This document shows, piece after piece, positions 43,545-51,679 of a stretch of 64,000 nucleotides of DNA (positions are counted from its first letter, which is position 1; every line of letters begins with the position of its first letter). Below the pieces are notes generated by a model. The model was given only the letters and a program-made list of their open reading frames with translations. It was not told the DNA's origin and did not search any database. The DNA lies in assembly GCA_029861535.1 (NCBI GenBank), contig JAOTZC010000012.1:1-64000 (forward strand). The letters are read 5' to 3'. A program made the position numbers and the translations under genes. This DNA is from Gammaproteobacteria bacterium (GTDB lineage Bacteria; Pseudomonadota; Gammaproteobacteria; Steroidobacterales; Woeseiaceae).

Positions 43545-44260
43545 ATGCCTACACTAACGTAGCGGCGGCCGCCAAATATTCAAACGACGATCTGATAACC
43601 CGAAATATTGGACTCGTGAAGCGCATTGCGCATCACCTCGGGGCGCGCCTGCCGTCGAGTGTCGACGTCGACGACCTAATACAGTCCGGGATGGTTGGGC
43701 TACTCGAGGCCGCAGGTAATTTCGATCCGGAACGCGGTGCCAGTTTCGAAACCTATGCCGGCATTCGCATCCGTGGCGCAATGCTCGACGACATCCGCAA
43801 GCACGACTGGACGCCTCGCTCTGTGCATCATAAATACCGACAGGTTACCGAAGCAATTCATGAAATCGAAGCGGAATGCGGACGGGCGGCCGAACCGAAT
43901 GAAATTGCCGAGCGGCTCGGCTTATCGATGGATGAGTACCACAAGATTCTGAGCGATAGCGCGAGTAGCCGTTTGTTTAGCCTCGACGAGACATTGGACG
44001 AGCCCAACCTGCATCGACCTCCACCAGCCGCGAAAACCGCGACGCCGGACGAGGAATTATTTCGTTCGCAGTTCCAGGAGAATCTTGCGGACGCAATCGA
44101 GGAGCTGCCTGAACGCGAGCGCCTGGTTCTATCGCTCTATTACGAACAGGAATTGAATCTCAAAGAAATCGGGCAGGTGCTTGACGTCAGTGAGTCGCGC
44201 GTCTGTCAGATTCATGGCCAGGCCGTCATGCGCCTACGCGCAACTGCGGCGAGATGGTGA
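43541..44260 (+). CDS. fliA: Flagellar sigma factor sigma-28 (FliA)
   Basis: Sigma factor of 239 residues for late flagellar genes. Region 2 (LITRNIGLVKRIAHHLGARLPSSVDVDDLIQSGMVGLLEAAGNFDPERGASFETYAGIRIRGAMLDDIRKHDW), region 3 and region 4 (ELPERERLVLSLYYEQELNLKEIGQVLDVSESRVCQIHGQAVMRLRATAARW) are complete. It would read the promoters at 7437, 18898 and 48766, and is held by FlgM. Last clearly flagellar gene of the rightward block. Confidence 0.97.
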   Translation: MNAYTNVAAAAKYSNDDLITRNIGLVKRIAHHLGARLPSSVDVDDLIQSGMVGLLEAAGNFDPERGASFETYAGIRIRGAMLDDIRKHDWTPRSVHHKYRQVTEAIHEIEAECGRAAEPNEIAERLGLSMDEYHKILSDSASSRLFSLDETLDEPNLHRPPPAAKTATPDEELFRSQFQENLADAIEELPERERLVLSLYYEQELNLKEIGQVLDVSESRVCQIHGQAVMRLRATAARW

Positions 44261-44274
44261 GGGAGGATCAGCAA

Positions 44275-44460
44275 ATGTCCGATTCTGTTTCCGGCATCAA
44301 GCCTGTCACCACGACTTACCCGGTCAAGCCAACGCAGCCAGTGCATAAGGACAGGGAACCCGACAGCCAGCGGAAAAAGCGTCGCGAACCTGACGATGAA
44401 AAGCGAAAACCGGATGAGCATGACTCAGACGGACAACCCACCATAGACGAGCATGTGTGA
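44275..44460 (+). CDS. Small charged hypothetical protein
   Basis: A 61-residue hydrophilic protein, very rich in Lys, Asp, Glu, Pro and Arg (KDREPDSQRKKRREPDDEKRKPDEHD), predicted disordered, with no TM and no Cys. ATG 44275 has a strong GGAGG 8 bp upstream and the stop overlaps the next start (TGATG), which supports real translation. I do not recognise the family. The position after fliA is normally occupied by cheY in Pseudomonas-type clusters, but there is no resemblance to CheY. Confidence 0.6.
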   Translation: MSDSVSGIKPVTTTYPVKPTQPVHKDREPDSQRKKRREPDDEKRKPDEHDSDGQPTIDEHV

Positions 44461-44885
44461 TGAATATTTTGGAAAGTTACGCCTTATACCTGTTGATTGT
44501 GTCGAATGCGTTGCTCGCGGCTGCAGCGGCAATCGCGGTCATTCGATTCCGCCGACAGTGCCTTCGACTCGAGCATTTCTGGAACAGCCCGACCGGAGCA
44601 GCCCTGGCGGATAAGGCATCGGAGCAGGAGCGGCAACAACTGTTGGTCAACAAGCGTCTCGACAGACGCCTGTCTGATGTGCAGAAAAAGCTGCGGACGA
44701 TTACTGCCACCGAGCGCAACAGCAGCGCGCCGAGCGAGCGGCAATTGCCAATCGATAATGCCATACGCATGGCAAAGAACGGCGCAAGTGTCGAAGAACT
44801 AACCCGCAACTGCGGACTCAATATTGGCGAAGCCCAACTAATGCTGAAAATGCATGCCAAGACGCTGTCCGCGGTAAACGCATAG
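44460..44885 (+). CDS. DUF2802 membrane protein
   Basis: A 141-residue protein with one N-terminal TM (YALYLLIVSNALLAAAAAIAVI), a basic coiled-coil middle and a C-terminal helix-turn-helix-like DUF2802 motif (AIRMAKNGASVEELTRNCGLNIGEAQLMLKMH). Proteins of this family are common beside flagellar and chemotaxis genes in Gammaproteobacteria; the function is unknown. The start overlaps the previous stop in TGATG. Confidence 0.75.
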   Translation: MNILESYALYLLIVSNALLAAAAAIAVIRFRRQCLRLEHFWNSPTGAALADKASEQERQQLLVNKRLDRRLSDVQKKLRTITATERNSSAPSERQLPIDNAIRMAKNGASVEELTRNCGLNIGEAQLMLKMHAKTLSAVNA

Positions 44886-44894
44886 AGGAAAGAT

Positions 44895-45734
44895 ATGTCT
44901 AAAGAAGATCAGTTTAGATTCGTCAGCTTACTCGCACTCGAGCTCGAGAATGGCGACATAGCATTGCCGTCATTACCTGACGTCGTCTTGAAAATTCGCC
45001 GCGCGCTTGATTCTGACACCGCCGACTTTGACCAGATTATCCAGGCAGTTAGCGTGGACCCAGTTCTAACGTCGCGTTTGTTTGTGTTTGCGAATTCAGC
45101 CTACTACAACCGCGCGAACGTGGAGTTAAACACACTGGATGCCGCGATTGGCCGATTGGGCATCGAAGTCGTGCGCAATACGGCGATGTCTCTGGCCATG
45201 AAGCAGCTATACGCGGCCGAAAAGCACAGCCACGCGGCGAAACATTTACGTGCAATCTGGGCTCGCGGAATGAAGCTTTCGTGCATGGCATTCGCGGTAG
45301 CCGCGAAGAAGCCGGACATCAATGCTGAGTCCGCGTTTCTCTGTGGCCTGATGCACGAAGTTGGAAAACTCTACATAGTCACAAAGGCTGAAGAGTTCCC
45401 GCAAATATTGGGTAACGAGAAGTCCTTTGCGTCGATGTGCGACGAGTGGAACTCGCAAATCTCAAAAAGCATAATTGAGTCGTGGGGCTTTGCAGACGAA
45501 ATGGCAGAGTCCGCAGACCCTGAGCGCTACTTGGACGGGGATACCGATTCACCGCCAGGATTGGTCGACGTCGTGTTAGTCGCGAAACTGCTGGTCGACG
45601 ATGGCGGCGACGAAGGATCGAATTTTGACGAAGTGCCCTCTGGCGCAAAGCTCAATATTGATAAAGATACTTTGCCGGGCATTTTGGGCATTTATCGTGA
45701 AAAACTAACATCGATGCAGGCAGCGCTGGCCTGA
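44895..45734 (+). CDS. HDOD-domain signalling protein
   Basis: A 279-residue cytosolic protein with a single HDOD domain (about 15-215): LPSLPDVVLKIRRALDSDTADFDQIIQAVSVDPVLTSRLFVFANSAYYN, LDAAIGRLGIEVVRNTAMSLAMKQL and FLCGLMHEVGKLYIV. The metal-binding HD pair of true HD phosphohydrolases is absent (HEVG), as is usual for HDOD. Such proteins scaffold c-di-GMP and stress signalling. GAGGAAAG precedes the ATG. It ends 5 bp from the convergent gene on the other strand. Confidence 0.85.
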   Translation: MSKEDQFRFVSLLALELENGDIALPSLPDVVLKIRRALDSDTADFDQIIQAVSVDPVLTSRLFVFANSAYYNRANVELNTLDAAIGRLGIEVVRNTAMSLAMKQLYAAEKHSHAAKHLRAIWARGMKLSCMAFAVAAKKPDINAESAFLCGLMHEVGKLYIVTKAEEFPQILGNEKSFASMCDEWNSQISKSIIESWGFADEMAESADPERYLDGDTDSPPGLVDVVLVAKLLVDDGGDEGSNFDEVPSGAKLNIDKDTLPGILGIYREKLTSMQAALA

Positions 45735-45739
45735 CAGAC

Positions 45740-46276
45740 TCAGTTCCAGACGCCGTCGCCGCTCGGCGCCATTCCGAGGCGGTCCCGCACACTCGCCATT
45801 AAGGCGATTTGTGCAGCGCTGGGTGTCCCTTCCGCCGCGGCGACTTTCTGCATCATCGTTGCAAGTGACTCCGCCTGTTCTGCCGAAAACACGTCCTTAT
45901 GGCGCTCAAACAGACCGTCCAGCTGATTTTCGATGATCTGCGGTTGGCCGAGTAGGTGGGTCGTCGATCCCAATAGATGAGACGCCTCCCGATCACTGAG
46001 CGAAAATCGATTTGCGAACTCAGAGAGCAGCATTCGTTTTTGTTCGGCCGTAATATCACCTTCGATTTTCGCAACAGCCGCAATGACTATAGCCGCTAAT
46101 TCCGTCGGGTCTTCGACCGCATATATGGGATCGCCTTCGTACTGTTTTTGCCAGGCACGACGACGGCGCCAGTAGAACGGATTCAATCCGGCGAGATCGA
46201 TACCCATTTCCGCCAGGCGGTGGAGCAAATATAGGATTGTGACAATGGTTCCGAGCAATCCCAGAATCACATGCAT
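45740..46276 (-). CDS. TerB-like membrane-anchored protein
   Basis: A 178-residue protein with an N-terminal TM (VILGLLGTIVTILYLLHRLAEM) followed by NPFYWRRRRAWQKQYEGDPIYAVEDPTELAAIVIAAVAKIEGDITAEQKRMLLSEFANRFSLSDREASHLLGSTTHLLG. The last part resembles the TerB/DjlA-N helical fold (acidic xxKAxGxIxxxE pattern). The function is unknown. It stands alone on the minus strand, convergent with the HDOD gene; 183 bp separate it from the PilZ gene and hold nothing recognisable. Confidence 0.6.
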   Translation of the reverse strand: MHVILGLLGTIVTILYLLHRLAEMGIDLAGLNPFYWRRRRAWQKQYEGDPIYAVEDPTELAAIVIAAVAKIEGDITAEQKRMLLSEFANRFSLSDREASHLLGSTTHLLGQPQIIENQLDGLFERHKDVFSAEQAESLATMMQKVAAAEGTPSAAQIALMASVRDRLGMAPSGDGVWN

Positions 46277-46459
46277 CGCGGCATCCTCGAATCAGGTAAT
46301 GCAGAATCTGTTACAAAGCGTAGAGAGCGCTTGTAGCGAATGCAAGAACGGGATTCGCAAAAATGCGCAGTCGCCGCTGGCTGCTCGCTTATAGCTCGTA
46401 GATTTGGATCAGGTTGTCACAAGAATCGTCGAAAACCGCAGGTTCAGCGCCGCCACTGC

Positions 46460-47071
46460 TTAAGGATCCATCGCCTCGATTTCGAGACGACGTAACCGCA
46501 ACGTTTCAGATTCACGATTGAACATGTGTTGGATCAGGATTTCGCGCTGTTCGGGCTTCATGCCGTAGAATTCCACGGCTGCGCCGTAGGGCAAATCATC
46601 ACTGGGGTCTGGTGGGTCGGCAACACGCACAACAGTGCAGAAAGCCTCCACATAGCGATTATCTGATTCAAGAAGGAACTGAATGTAAAGTTTCGTGCCG
46701 ACTCCAAGCCGTTCATGAGTCGCGAATATAATGCCGTCGGCCCCGACATCGCAAATCTGCGGTGGTAGCTTGGCAAGCGATGCTTTCGCCTTTCTTAGGT
46801 TTGGTGACTGGTCGATGACTACATTGAGCTTGTCGTTAAGCAAAGTGATGCATTTGCCAACGTGCTCCGATTCGGAATTAAGCATGTACATCGCTTGACT
46901 AAGGCGTGCGTCAATATCAACAAGCATAGAGCTTGCACCATCGTCCAGACCGAGCCTTAGTTTTCGGCGGCTCATGCCCTCATGAAATTCTTCATCGTTC
47001 AGGACATCGTATTTAATGTACGCGGTCTCGCTGATACGAAACGAGCGGCGGTTCTCGGCTTCAAGTGTCAT
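46460..47071 (-). CDS. PilZ-domain protein, co-transcribed with the stator
   Basis: A 203-residue protein. The N-terminal RRSFRI is the RxxxR c-di-GMP-binding motif. The second PilZ motif appears near residue 113 as DVGADG, where the consensus is (D/N)xSxxG, so the Ser is Gly. An insert of about 85 residues with helical character (LSQAMYMLNSESEHVGKCITLLNDKL) separates the two. The C-terminus carries the PilZ strand YGAAVEFYGMKPEQREILIQHMF. It overlaps pomB by 4 bp (ATGA), so it is made with the stator; a YcgR-like brake role is an inference. Confidence 0.78.
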   Translation of the reverse strand: MTLEAENRRSFRISETAYIKYDVLNDEEFHEGMSRRKLRLGLDDGASSMLVDIDARLSQAMYMLNSESEHVGKCITLLNDKLNVVIDQSPNLRKAKASLAKLPPQICDVGADGIIFATHERLGVGTKLYIQFLLESDNRYVEAFCTVVRVADPPDPSDDLPYGAAVEFYGMKPEQREILIQHMFNRESETLRLRRLEIEAMDP

Positions 47072-47931
47072 GGTGAGCCATCCTCGCTGATAATGTTTGG
47101 CGCTGCAGATTCACTGATACTCATCTGGCGAATTTGATCGAGTTCAGCGCCGCGAACGATGCTGATATCCACACGCCGATTTTTGGCGCGACCCTCAGGC
47201 GTATCATTTGATGCGCGCGGCTGCGTATCTGCGTGGCCGGTTACCTCGACACGTGCCGGATCGATTGCCGACTCTGACAGCAATGCGTGGGCAACGGATA
47301 CGGCACGGGACGTCGACAAATCCCAGTTGGAGCGAAAACGATCTGTTGATATCGGCCGGTTATCGGTATGTCCGGATATCGATACGTCGCCGCTGCTGTT
47401 GTCGATGAGTCTGGAGATTTTCGATAATACGGGAGAGAATTCGACACGAATGTCGGCGAGCGCCGAGTCAAACGACGCGTTTTCCATGATATGGATCAGG
47501 ACCTTGGTACCTTCGGTTTCGATCGCTACATAACCCTTGTCGACTTCTTCTTTAAGCGCGAGTCGTAATCGACGGGCATGGTCGCGCGTTTCCTTGATTT
47601 CTTTGAGCTCACGATCTAGCGCATCCAAGGTGTTGCGATTGGAATCTATTGTGAACTGCCGGACCGAATTGATCGCTGTTGGTTCGGGTTTTCCCGGACT
47701 GAATTCCTGCGCAACGACACTGGTACCCTTCGGTATCGTCTTGACTTCAATTTCGGATTGCACGCCAAAAGCTTCTTTCATCGATCCCGACAGCTGCTTG
47801 AACTTAGCAGCATCCATTTCTGAGAATGCGAGGAGTAGCACGAAAAAGCACATTAGCAGTGTCATCAGGTCCGCAAAGGTCATTACCCAAGCCGGAACAC
47901 CTGCCGCTTCCTTTTTTACCGCTTCTGACAT
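47068..47931 (-). CDS. pomB: Sodium-type flagellar motor protein PomB (MotB family)
   Basis: Stator B subunit of 287 residues. The single TM contains the ion-carrying Asp (D21 in MTFADLMTLLMCFFVLLLAFSEMD). The pattern FADLMTLLMCFFVLLLAFSEMD plus AAKFKQLSGSMKEAFGVQ matches PomB/MotD-type rather than E. coli MotB. The plug/linker follows, then an OmpA-like peptidoglycan-binding domain (DVSISGHTDNRPISTDRFRSNWDLSTSRAVSVAHALL, GHADTQPRASNDTPEGRAKNRRVDI). It lies between pomA and the PilZ gene on the minus strand. Confidence 0.93.
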   Translation of the reverse strand: MSEAVKKEAAGVPAWVMTFADLMTLLMCFFVLLLAFSEMDAAKFKQLSGSMKEAFGVQSEIEVKTIPKGTSVVAQEFSPGKPEPTAINSVRQFTIDSNRNTLDALDRELKEIKETRDHARRLRLALKEEVDKGYVAIETEGTKVLIHIMENASFDSALADIRVEFSPVLSKISRLIDNSSGDVSISGHTDNRPISTDRFRSNWDLSTSRAVSVAHALLSESAIDPARVEVTGHADTQPRASNDTPEGRAKNRRVDISIVRGAELDQIRQMSISESAAPNIISEDGSP

Positions 47932-47954
47932 TCGCCCAACGTTACGAGGATCAC

Positions 47955-48719
47955 TTAAGCCTCGATATCGTCCTCCTTACGTTTCGAGGGTGGTAAATAC
48001 GCTTCGAGCATGCTTTCGATGACGCGTGGATTCTGGCCACCCTGGATCGCCAACAGCGCATCGATAATTAGAGTCTTATTGTTACTTTCTTCGCCACTGC
48101 GCACGGCGAGTTTGTCGGCAATCGGCAATGCAAACATGTTTGCGAGAATCGCGCCATACAGCGTAGTCAGTAGTGCGACAGCCATTGCCGGGCCAATTTG
48201 TTTAGGATCATCCATATTTGACAACATTTGCACGAGACCGATAAGCGTGCCGATCATGCCCATCGCTGGGCCAACGTCGCCGATAGCTTTAAATATGTCC
48301 TGGCCGTCACTGTGCCGCTTGACGGTTTGCGCCAGGTCTTTTTGCAGCATGAGTTTTACGGTATCGGCGGGATGCCCGTCGATCAGCAGGCCAAGGCCGC
48401 TTTTCATGAAGTCGTCTTTGATTTCGCGATCTTCGAGGGCCAGTAAGCCGCCCTGGCGTGCGGTTTTGGCCAAATCGACGGCCTCCTCAATAAGCTCCTC
48501 AGGATTCATCGGTCTATGCAGGAACGCTTTGACAGCGATTGATGCGGCACCCAGGAATTTTCCAAGACTGAACTTCATCATCGTAACCAGCACGGTACCG
48601 CCGAGCACGACGAGCAGAGACGGCGTGTTGACGAACGTGCCCGCCGAGCCGCCGAGAAATATCGACGCCAAGACGATCCCGAACGCTCCAATCAGTCCGA
48701 TAAGGGTTGCCAGATCCAA
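47955..48719 (-). CDS. pomA: Sodium-type flagellar motor protein PomA (MotA family)
   Basis: Stator A subunit of 254 residues with four TM helices: GLIGAFGIVLASIFLGG, LLVVLGGTVLVTMMKF and, in the C-terminal half, GPAMGMIGTLIGLVQML and AVALLTTLYGAILANMFALPIADKL. The cytosolic loop between TM2 and TM3 holds the charged residues that contact FliG. The Gly/Ala-rich helices with GMIGTLIGL are family signatures. Transcribed with pomB and the PilZ gene from the sigma-28 promoter at 48766-48792. Confidence 0.94.
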   Translation of the reverse strand: MDLATLIGLIGAFGIVLASIFLGGSAGTFVNTPSLLVVLGGTVLVTMMKFSLGKFLGAASIAVKAFLHRPMNPEELIEEAVDLAKTARQGGLLALEDREIKDDFMKSGLGLLIDGHPADTVKLMLQKDLAQTVKRHSDGQDIFKAIGDVGPAMGMIGTLIGLVQMLSNMDDPKQIGPAMAVALLTTLYGAILANMFALPIADKLAVRSGEESNNKTLIIDALLAIQGGQNPRVIESMLEAYLPPSKRKEDDIEA

Positions 48720-48765
48720 AGTGTGCTCCTTCGTTGTTTCGGATCGAGAGGGTTCGCCTCCTAGT

Positions 48766-48792
48766 ATTTATCGGCAGCAATCGGCCACGCTT
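48766..48792 (-). promoter_or_regulatory. Sigma-28 promoter of pomA-pomB-pilZ
   Basis: On the minus strand TCAAGCGT (48785-48792), 11 bp, GCCGATAA (48766-48773). The -10 box is a perfect match; the -35 box matches 5 of 8 positions. The predicted start is near 48759, about 40 bp before the pomA ATG. Confidence 0.75.
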
Positions 48793-48833
48793 GAGAGCTT
48801 CGGCGGGGTTTGACCTGAATGACCGAGGCTGCT

Positions 48834-49970
48834 CTAGCTATTGTCCAGATCGTTTGCATAGGGTTCGTAAACTGCCTTGTTTCGGCCTTCCCCCTTGGCC
48901 CGATAGAGTCCACGGTCGGCACGGTGTATTAAGGATTCAACCGAGTCGTTCGCATTAATCTCGGTATACCCCGCCGAGCACGTCACACGCGTGTCCTCAG
49001 GGGCATATGGGATCCGAACGTCTTGTACGTACTGTAGAAATCGTTCTACGACTTGCATTGCGTTTTGCGCAGTCGTGTCGTTTAAAATCACCGCAAACTC
49101 ATCGCCGCCGTAACGGGCAACTAAATCGCTCTTGCGAATAAATGAGCGCGCCAGACATTCGCCGATGGAACGCAAGACTTCATCGCCTGCCGCATGTCCA
49201 TAAGTGTCATTAATCCCCTTGAAATTATCGAGGTCAATCATGATCAGCGTGACCGGCTGATTAAGGACGAAATGCATGTTGAGACTTTGTTCAATTGCAG
49301 TGTCGAACGCACCACGGTTAAACGCGTCCGTTAGCGCATCGCGCTTCATCTCTTCTCGAACTGCTACCAGGTCTTCTCGCAAGTTTGACATGCGATTATT
49401 GAGTTCCTCGAGCTGTGCCTCGTATTGACGTTTTTGCTCGGTGAAGGTCGCGTTGACCTTATTGACGGTTGACGATAGTGCCTGGCGAATCGCAGGTATT
49501 GCACCGGAACTGACCGCTGCTTCAATTTGATTGAGGCTGTTCTTAACGTCGGACTCGGTCACCTGATCGCGCTCACCGATCGCCCTTAAGCCGCCTACAA
49601 GGTCCTCGACGACGCCGCGATAATCGTTCAAGCGTTCGGTAACGAACTGGTTTTCGGCTTTACGGCGGTCGGCGAAGAATCGACGAACATGTGCCCATTG
49701 CCGTGTACCGTTATCCGATTGCGGAATGTCGCACGATGGGACGCCCGCACCGTTTTCGACGTGGCACGAAAACTCTTTGCACATGTCCGGAAATACAGAA
49801 GGGTCACTGTCCTGTTCGAGTGGAAAAGACTCATCGCCCATGACTCGCAATACGTTTGACAGCGTGTCCAGAGCGCCATCAGTTAGCGCAGTAGAATTCG
49901 TCGATTTGTTCTTGTTGGAACCGTTCGCGTTAGCAGCGCCGCTTCCCATGAGTTTTGAAACCAATGACAT
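48834..49970 (-). CDS. Diguanylate cyclase (GGDEF protein)
   Basis: A cytosolic protein of about 378 residues. The N-terminal part holds a helical region of unknown kind with two Cys (SDPSVFPDMCKEFSCHVENGAGVPSCDIPQ) and a coiled coil (FTEQKRQYEAQLEELNNRMSNLREDLVAVREEMKRDALTDAFNRGAFD). The GGDEF domain is catalytically complete: LIMIDLDNFKGINDTYGHAAGDEVL, YGGDEFAVIL and an RKSD inhibitory site five residues before GGDEF. It would make c-di-GMP under product inhibition. ATG 49970 is preferred by the MSLVSKLMG start; ATG 50024 is in frame. Divergent from the split fleQ-like gene. Confidence 0.86.
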   Translation of the reverse strand: MSLVSKLMGSGAANANGSNKNKSTNSTALTDGALDTLSNVLRVMGDESFPLEQDSDPSVFPDMCKEFSCHVENGAGVPSCDIPQSDNGTRQWAHVRRFFADRRKAENQFVTERLNDYRGVVEDLVGGLRAIGERDQVTESDVKNSLNQIEAAVSSGAIPAIRQALSSTVNKVNATFTEQKRQYEAQLEELNNRMSNLREDLVAVREEMKRDALTDAFNRGAFDTAIEQSLNMHFVLNQPVTLIMIDLDNFKGINDTYGHAAGDEVLRSIGECLARSFIRKSDLVARYGGDEFAVILNDTTAQNAMQVVERFLQYVQDVRIPYAPEDTRVTCSAGYTEINANDSVESLIHRADRGLYRAKGEGRNKAVYEPYANDLDNS

Positions 49971-50270
49971 ATTCGTATCTCGTATTTTCGAAATAAGTAC
50001 TCGAGCCATGCGTTCGAGTCGCATGCCCGCAATCGGATCTGCACCTAAAAAGTATCGGCACTGGACGGGGGTTCTTGAGGCCCAAGACCGGAGTTCATGC
50101 GAGTTTTCGCGACGATACAGTCGGTCTGGGATTGAATGACCAAATAAAAATATCTAAATATGAGATAAAAAACACAGATATAGTAGATATATGCCCATTG
50201 TTTGCCATTTATGGGCGTTTCAGACTATATTGGTCCTGTAGGACGATCACCTTCAAGTGGATCGGAGCGA

Positions 50271-50534
50271 ATGCCGGATATGGACAAGACTATCCTGGTC
50301 GTCGATCAAGATCGGGCGCTGGCTGAGAATCTCAAGGAGCTCATTGAGTTCATGGATCAGCCTTATGTGGTCACGGCCGTCCCAACAAATTGGCGCCAGA
50401 GAATCGGTGAGCGCCGCCTCGAAGCCGTTTTTGTCGGTCCGGATCTCTCGGACCAGGACGTCAGTGGCTTGCTTGCAGATCTGAAAATTTTCGACCCCAA
50501 TGTCCCCGTTGTCATGATGCAAGGCAAATCCTGA
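50271..50534 (+). CDS. FleQ-like N-terminal receiver fragment (split gene, part 1)
   Basis: 87 codons encode a FleQ-type degenerate receiver: [21 protein letters not shown] ... [37 protein letters not shown], ending at TGA 50532-50534. The next frame begins with an ATG overlapping that stop and continues the FleQ alignment, so the two parts together make one FleQ. The start may be ATG 50271 or 50280; GGAG at 50264-50267 favours neither strongly. As a stand-alone product it would be a receiver without output. A TTG start at 50202 would add 23 residues with no homology. Confidence 0.65.
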   Translation: MPDMDKTILVVDQDRALAENLKELIEFMDQPYVVTAVPTNWRQRIGERRLEAVFVGPDLSDQDVSGLLADLKIFDPNVPVVMMQGKS

Positions 50535-51670
50535 TGTTGCTCGGCGAGGCCAAGCAACAGTTTCCATGGGCCCGAATTCACTCCCTCGCATATCCCTTGC
50601 GTCTCGACGCACTCGGCGAGGTGCTTGAAAAAATTCATGCCTTGCATGGTGTCGTGCACGACGACGATTTGCGAACCGGCTATGGCCGCCTGATCGGCGA
50701 TAGTCAGGAAATGCAGTTGGTCAAACACCTGGTCAACAAAGTCGCGTCGTCACCTGCAACTGTATTGATTACCGGTGAGTCCGGCACCGGCAAGGAAATC
50801 GTCGCGCGGAGAATTCACGATTTGTCCGGCCGGGCAGGGCCCTTCGTCGCTGTCAACTGCGGTGCAATCCCCGAGCACCTGCTCGAGAGCGAGCTATTCG
50901 GGCATGAGCGCGGTGCGTTTACGGGTGCGGTCAATGCCCGGGCCGGACGGTTTGAGCGAGCCAAAGGTGGCACGTTTTTCCTCGACGAGATCGGCGATAT
51001 GCCAGCGGTAATGCAGGTCAAGCTGCTCCGGGTTCTGGAAGAGCGGGTCATCGAGCGTGTCGGTGGTGCCAAGAGCATTCCGGTTGACGTCAGACTCGTT
51101 GCTGCGACACATCGCGATTTGCCGCGACGCATTGCAGAAGGGAGATTTCGAGAAGATCTGTACTACCGTCTAAGCGTCTTTCCGATTGAGATTGCGCCGC
51201 TGCGCGAGCGTCCCGGCGACATCGAGCTACTGATCGACGAATTTATTCGTCGATCGCGCGACAAGCAAAAGGTAACGCTCCGGTTTTCCGACCATGCGAT
51301 GAGGCTGCTCGAACAATATGCCTGGCCCGGAAACGTTCGCGAGCTCGCAAACTTGATCGAACGATTAGCAGTTACGCGAACCAATGGCGTTGTGAATGCG
51401 CGTGACCTGCCATGGCCATTAGCGGAAAAGTGCGATCAACTTGCCGATGTTGTCGATGTTGTCGATACAGCACCTCAAACAACTCCTGTCGCGTTGCCTG
51501 CCGACGGCATCGACCTAAAACTGTACCTGGCTGAAATTGAGCGTGACATGATCGAGTGTGCGCTTAGTGACGCGAACGGCGTAGTGCAGCACGCTGCGCG
51601 AAGGCTTGGAATCGGCAGAACCACACTAGTCGAGAAAATTCGCCGCTACAAAATTAAGCATCCAATCTGA
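50534..51670 (+). CDS. FleQ-like sigma-54 activator, AAA+ and HTH part (split gene, part 2)
   Basis: 378 residues start [15 protein letters not shown], the natural continuation of the receiver-linker. The AAA+ domain is complete: Walker A GESGTGKE (about 78-85), GAFTGA in [29 protein letters not shown] and [17 protein letters not shown]. The Fis-type HTH is [25 protein letters not shown]. The [23 protein letters not shown] linker matches FleQ. The ATG overlaps the part 1 stop (TGATG), which allows translational coupling. No LFRS c-di-GMP motif is visible (GRLIG at the aligned place). It could be active without a receiver, as PspF is. Confidence 0.72.
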   Translation: MLLGEAKQQFPWARIHSLAYPLRLDALGEVLEKIHALHGVVHDDDLRTGYGRLIGDSQEMQLVKHLVNKVASSPATVLITGESGTGKEIVARRIHDLSGRAGPFVAVNCGAIPEHLLESELFGHERGAFTGAVNARAGRFERAKGGTFFLDEIGDMPAVMQVKLLRVLEERVIERVGGAKSIPVDVRLVAATHRDLPRRIAEGRFREDLYYRLSVFPIEIAPLRERPGDIELLIDEFIRRSRDKQKVTLRFSDHAMRLLEQYAWPGNVRELANLIERLAVTRTNGVVNARDLPWPLAEKCDQLADVVDVVDTAPQTTPVALPADGIDLKLYLAEIERDMIECALSDANGVVQHAARRLGIGRTTLVEKIRRYKIKHPI

Positions 51671-51679
51671 GGCCGAAGC

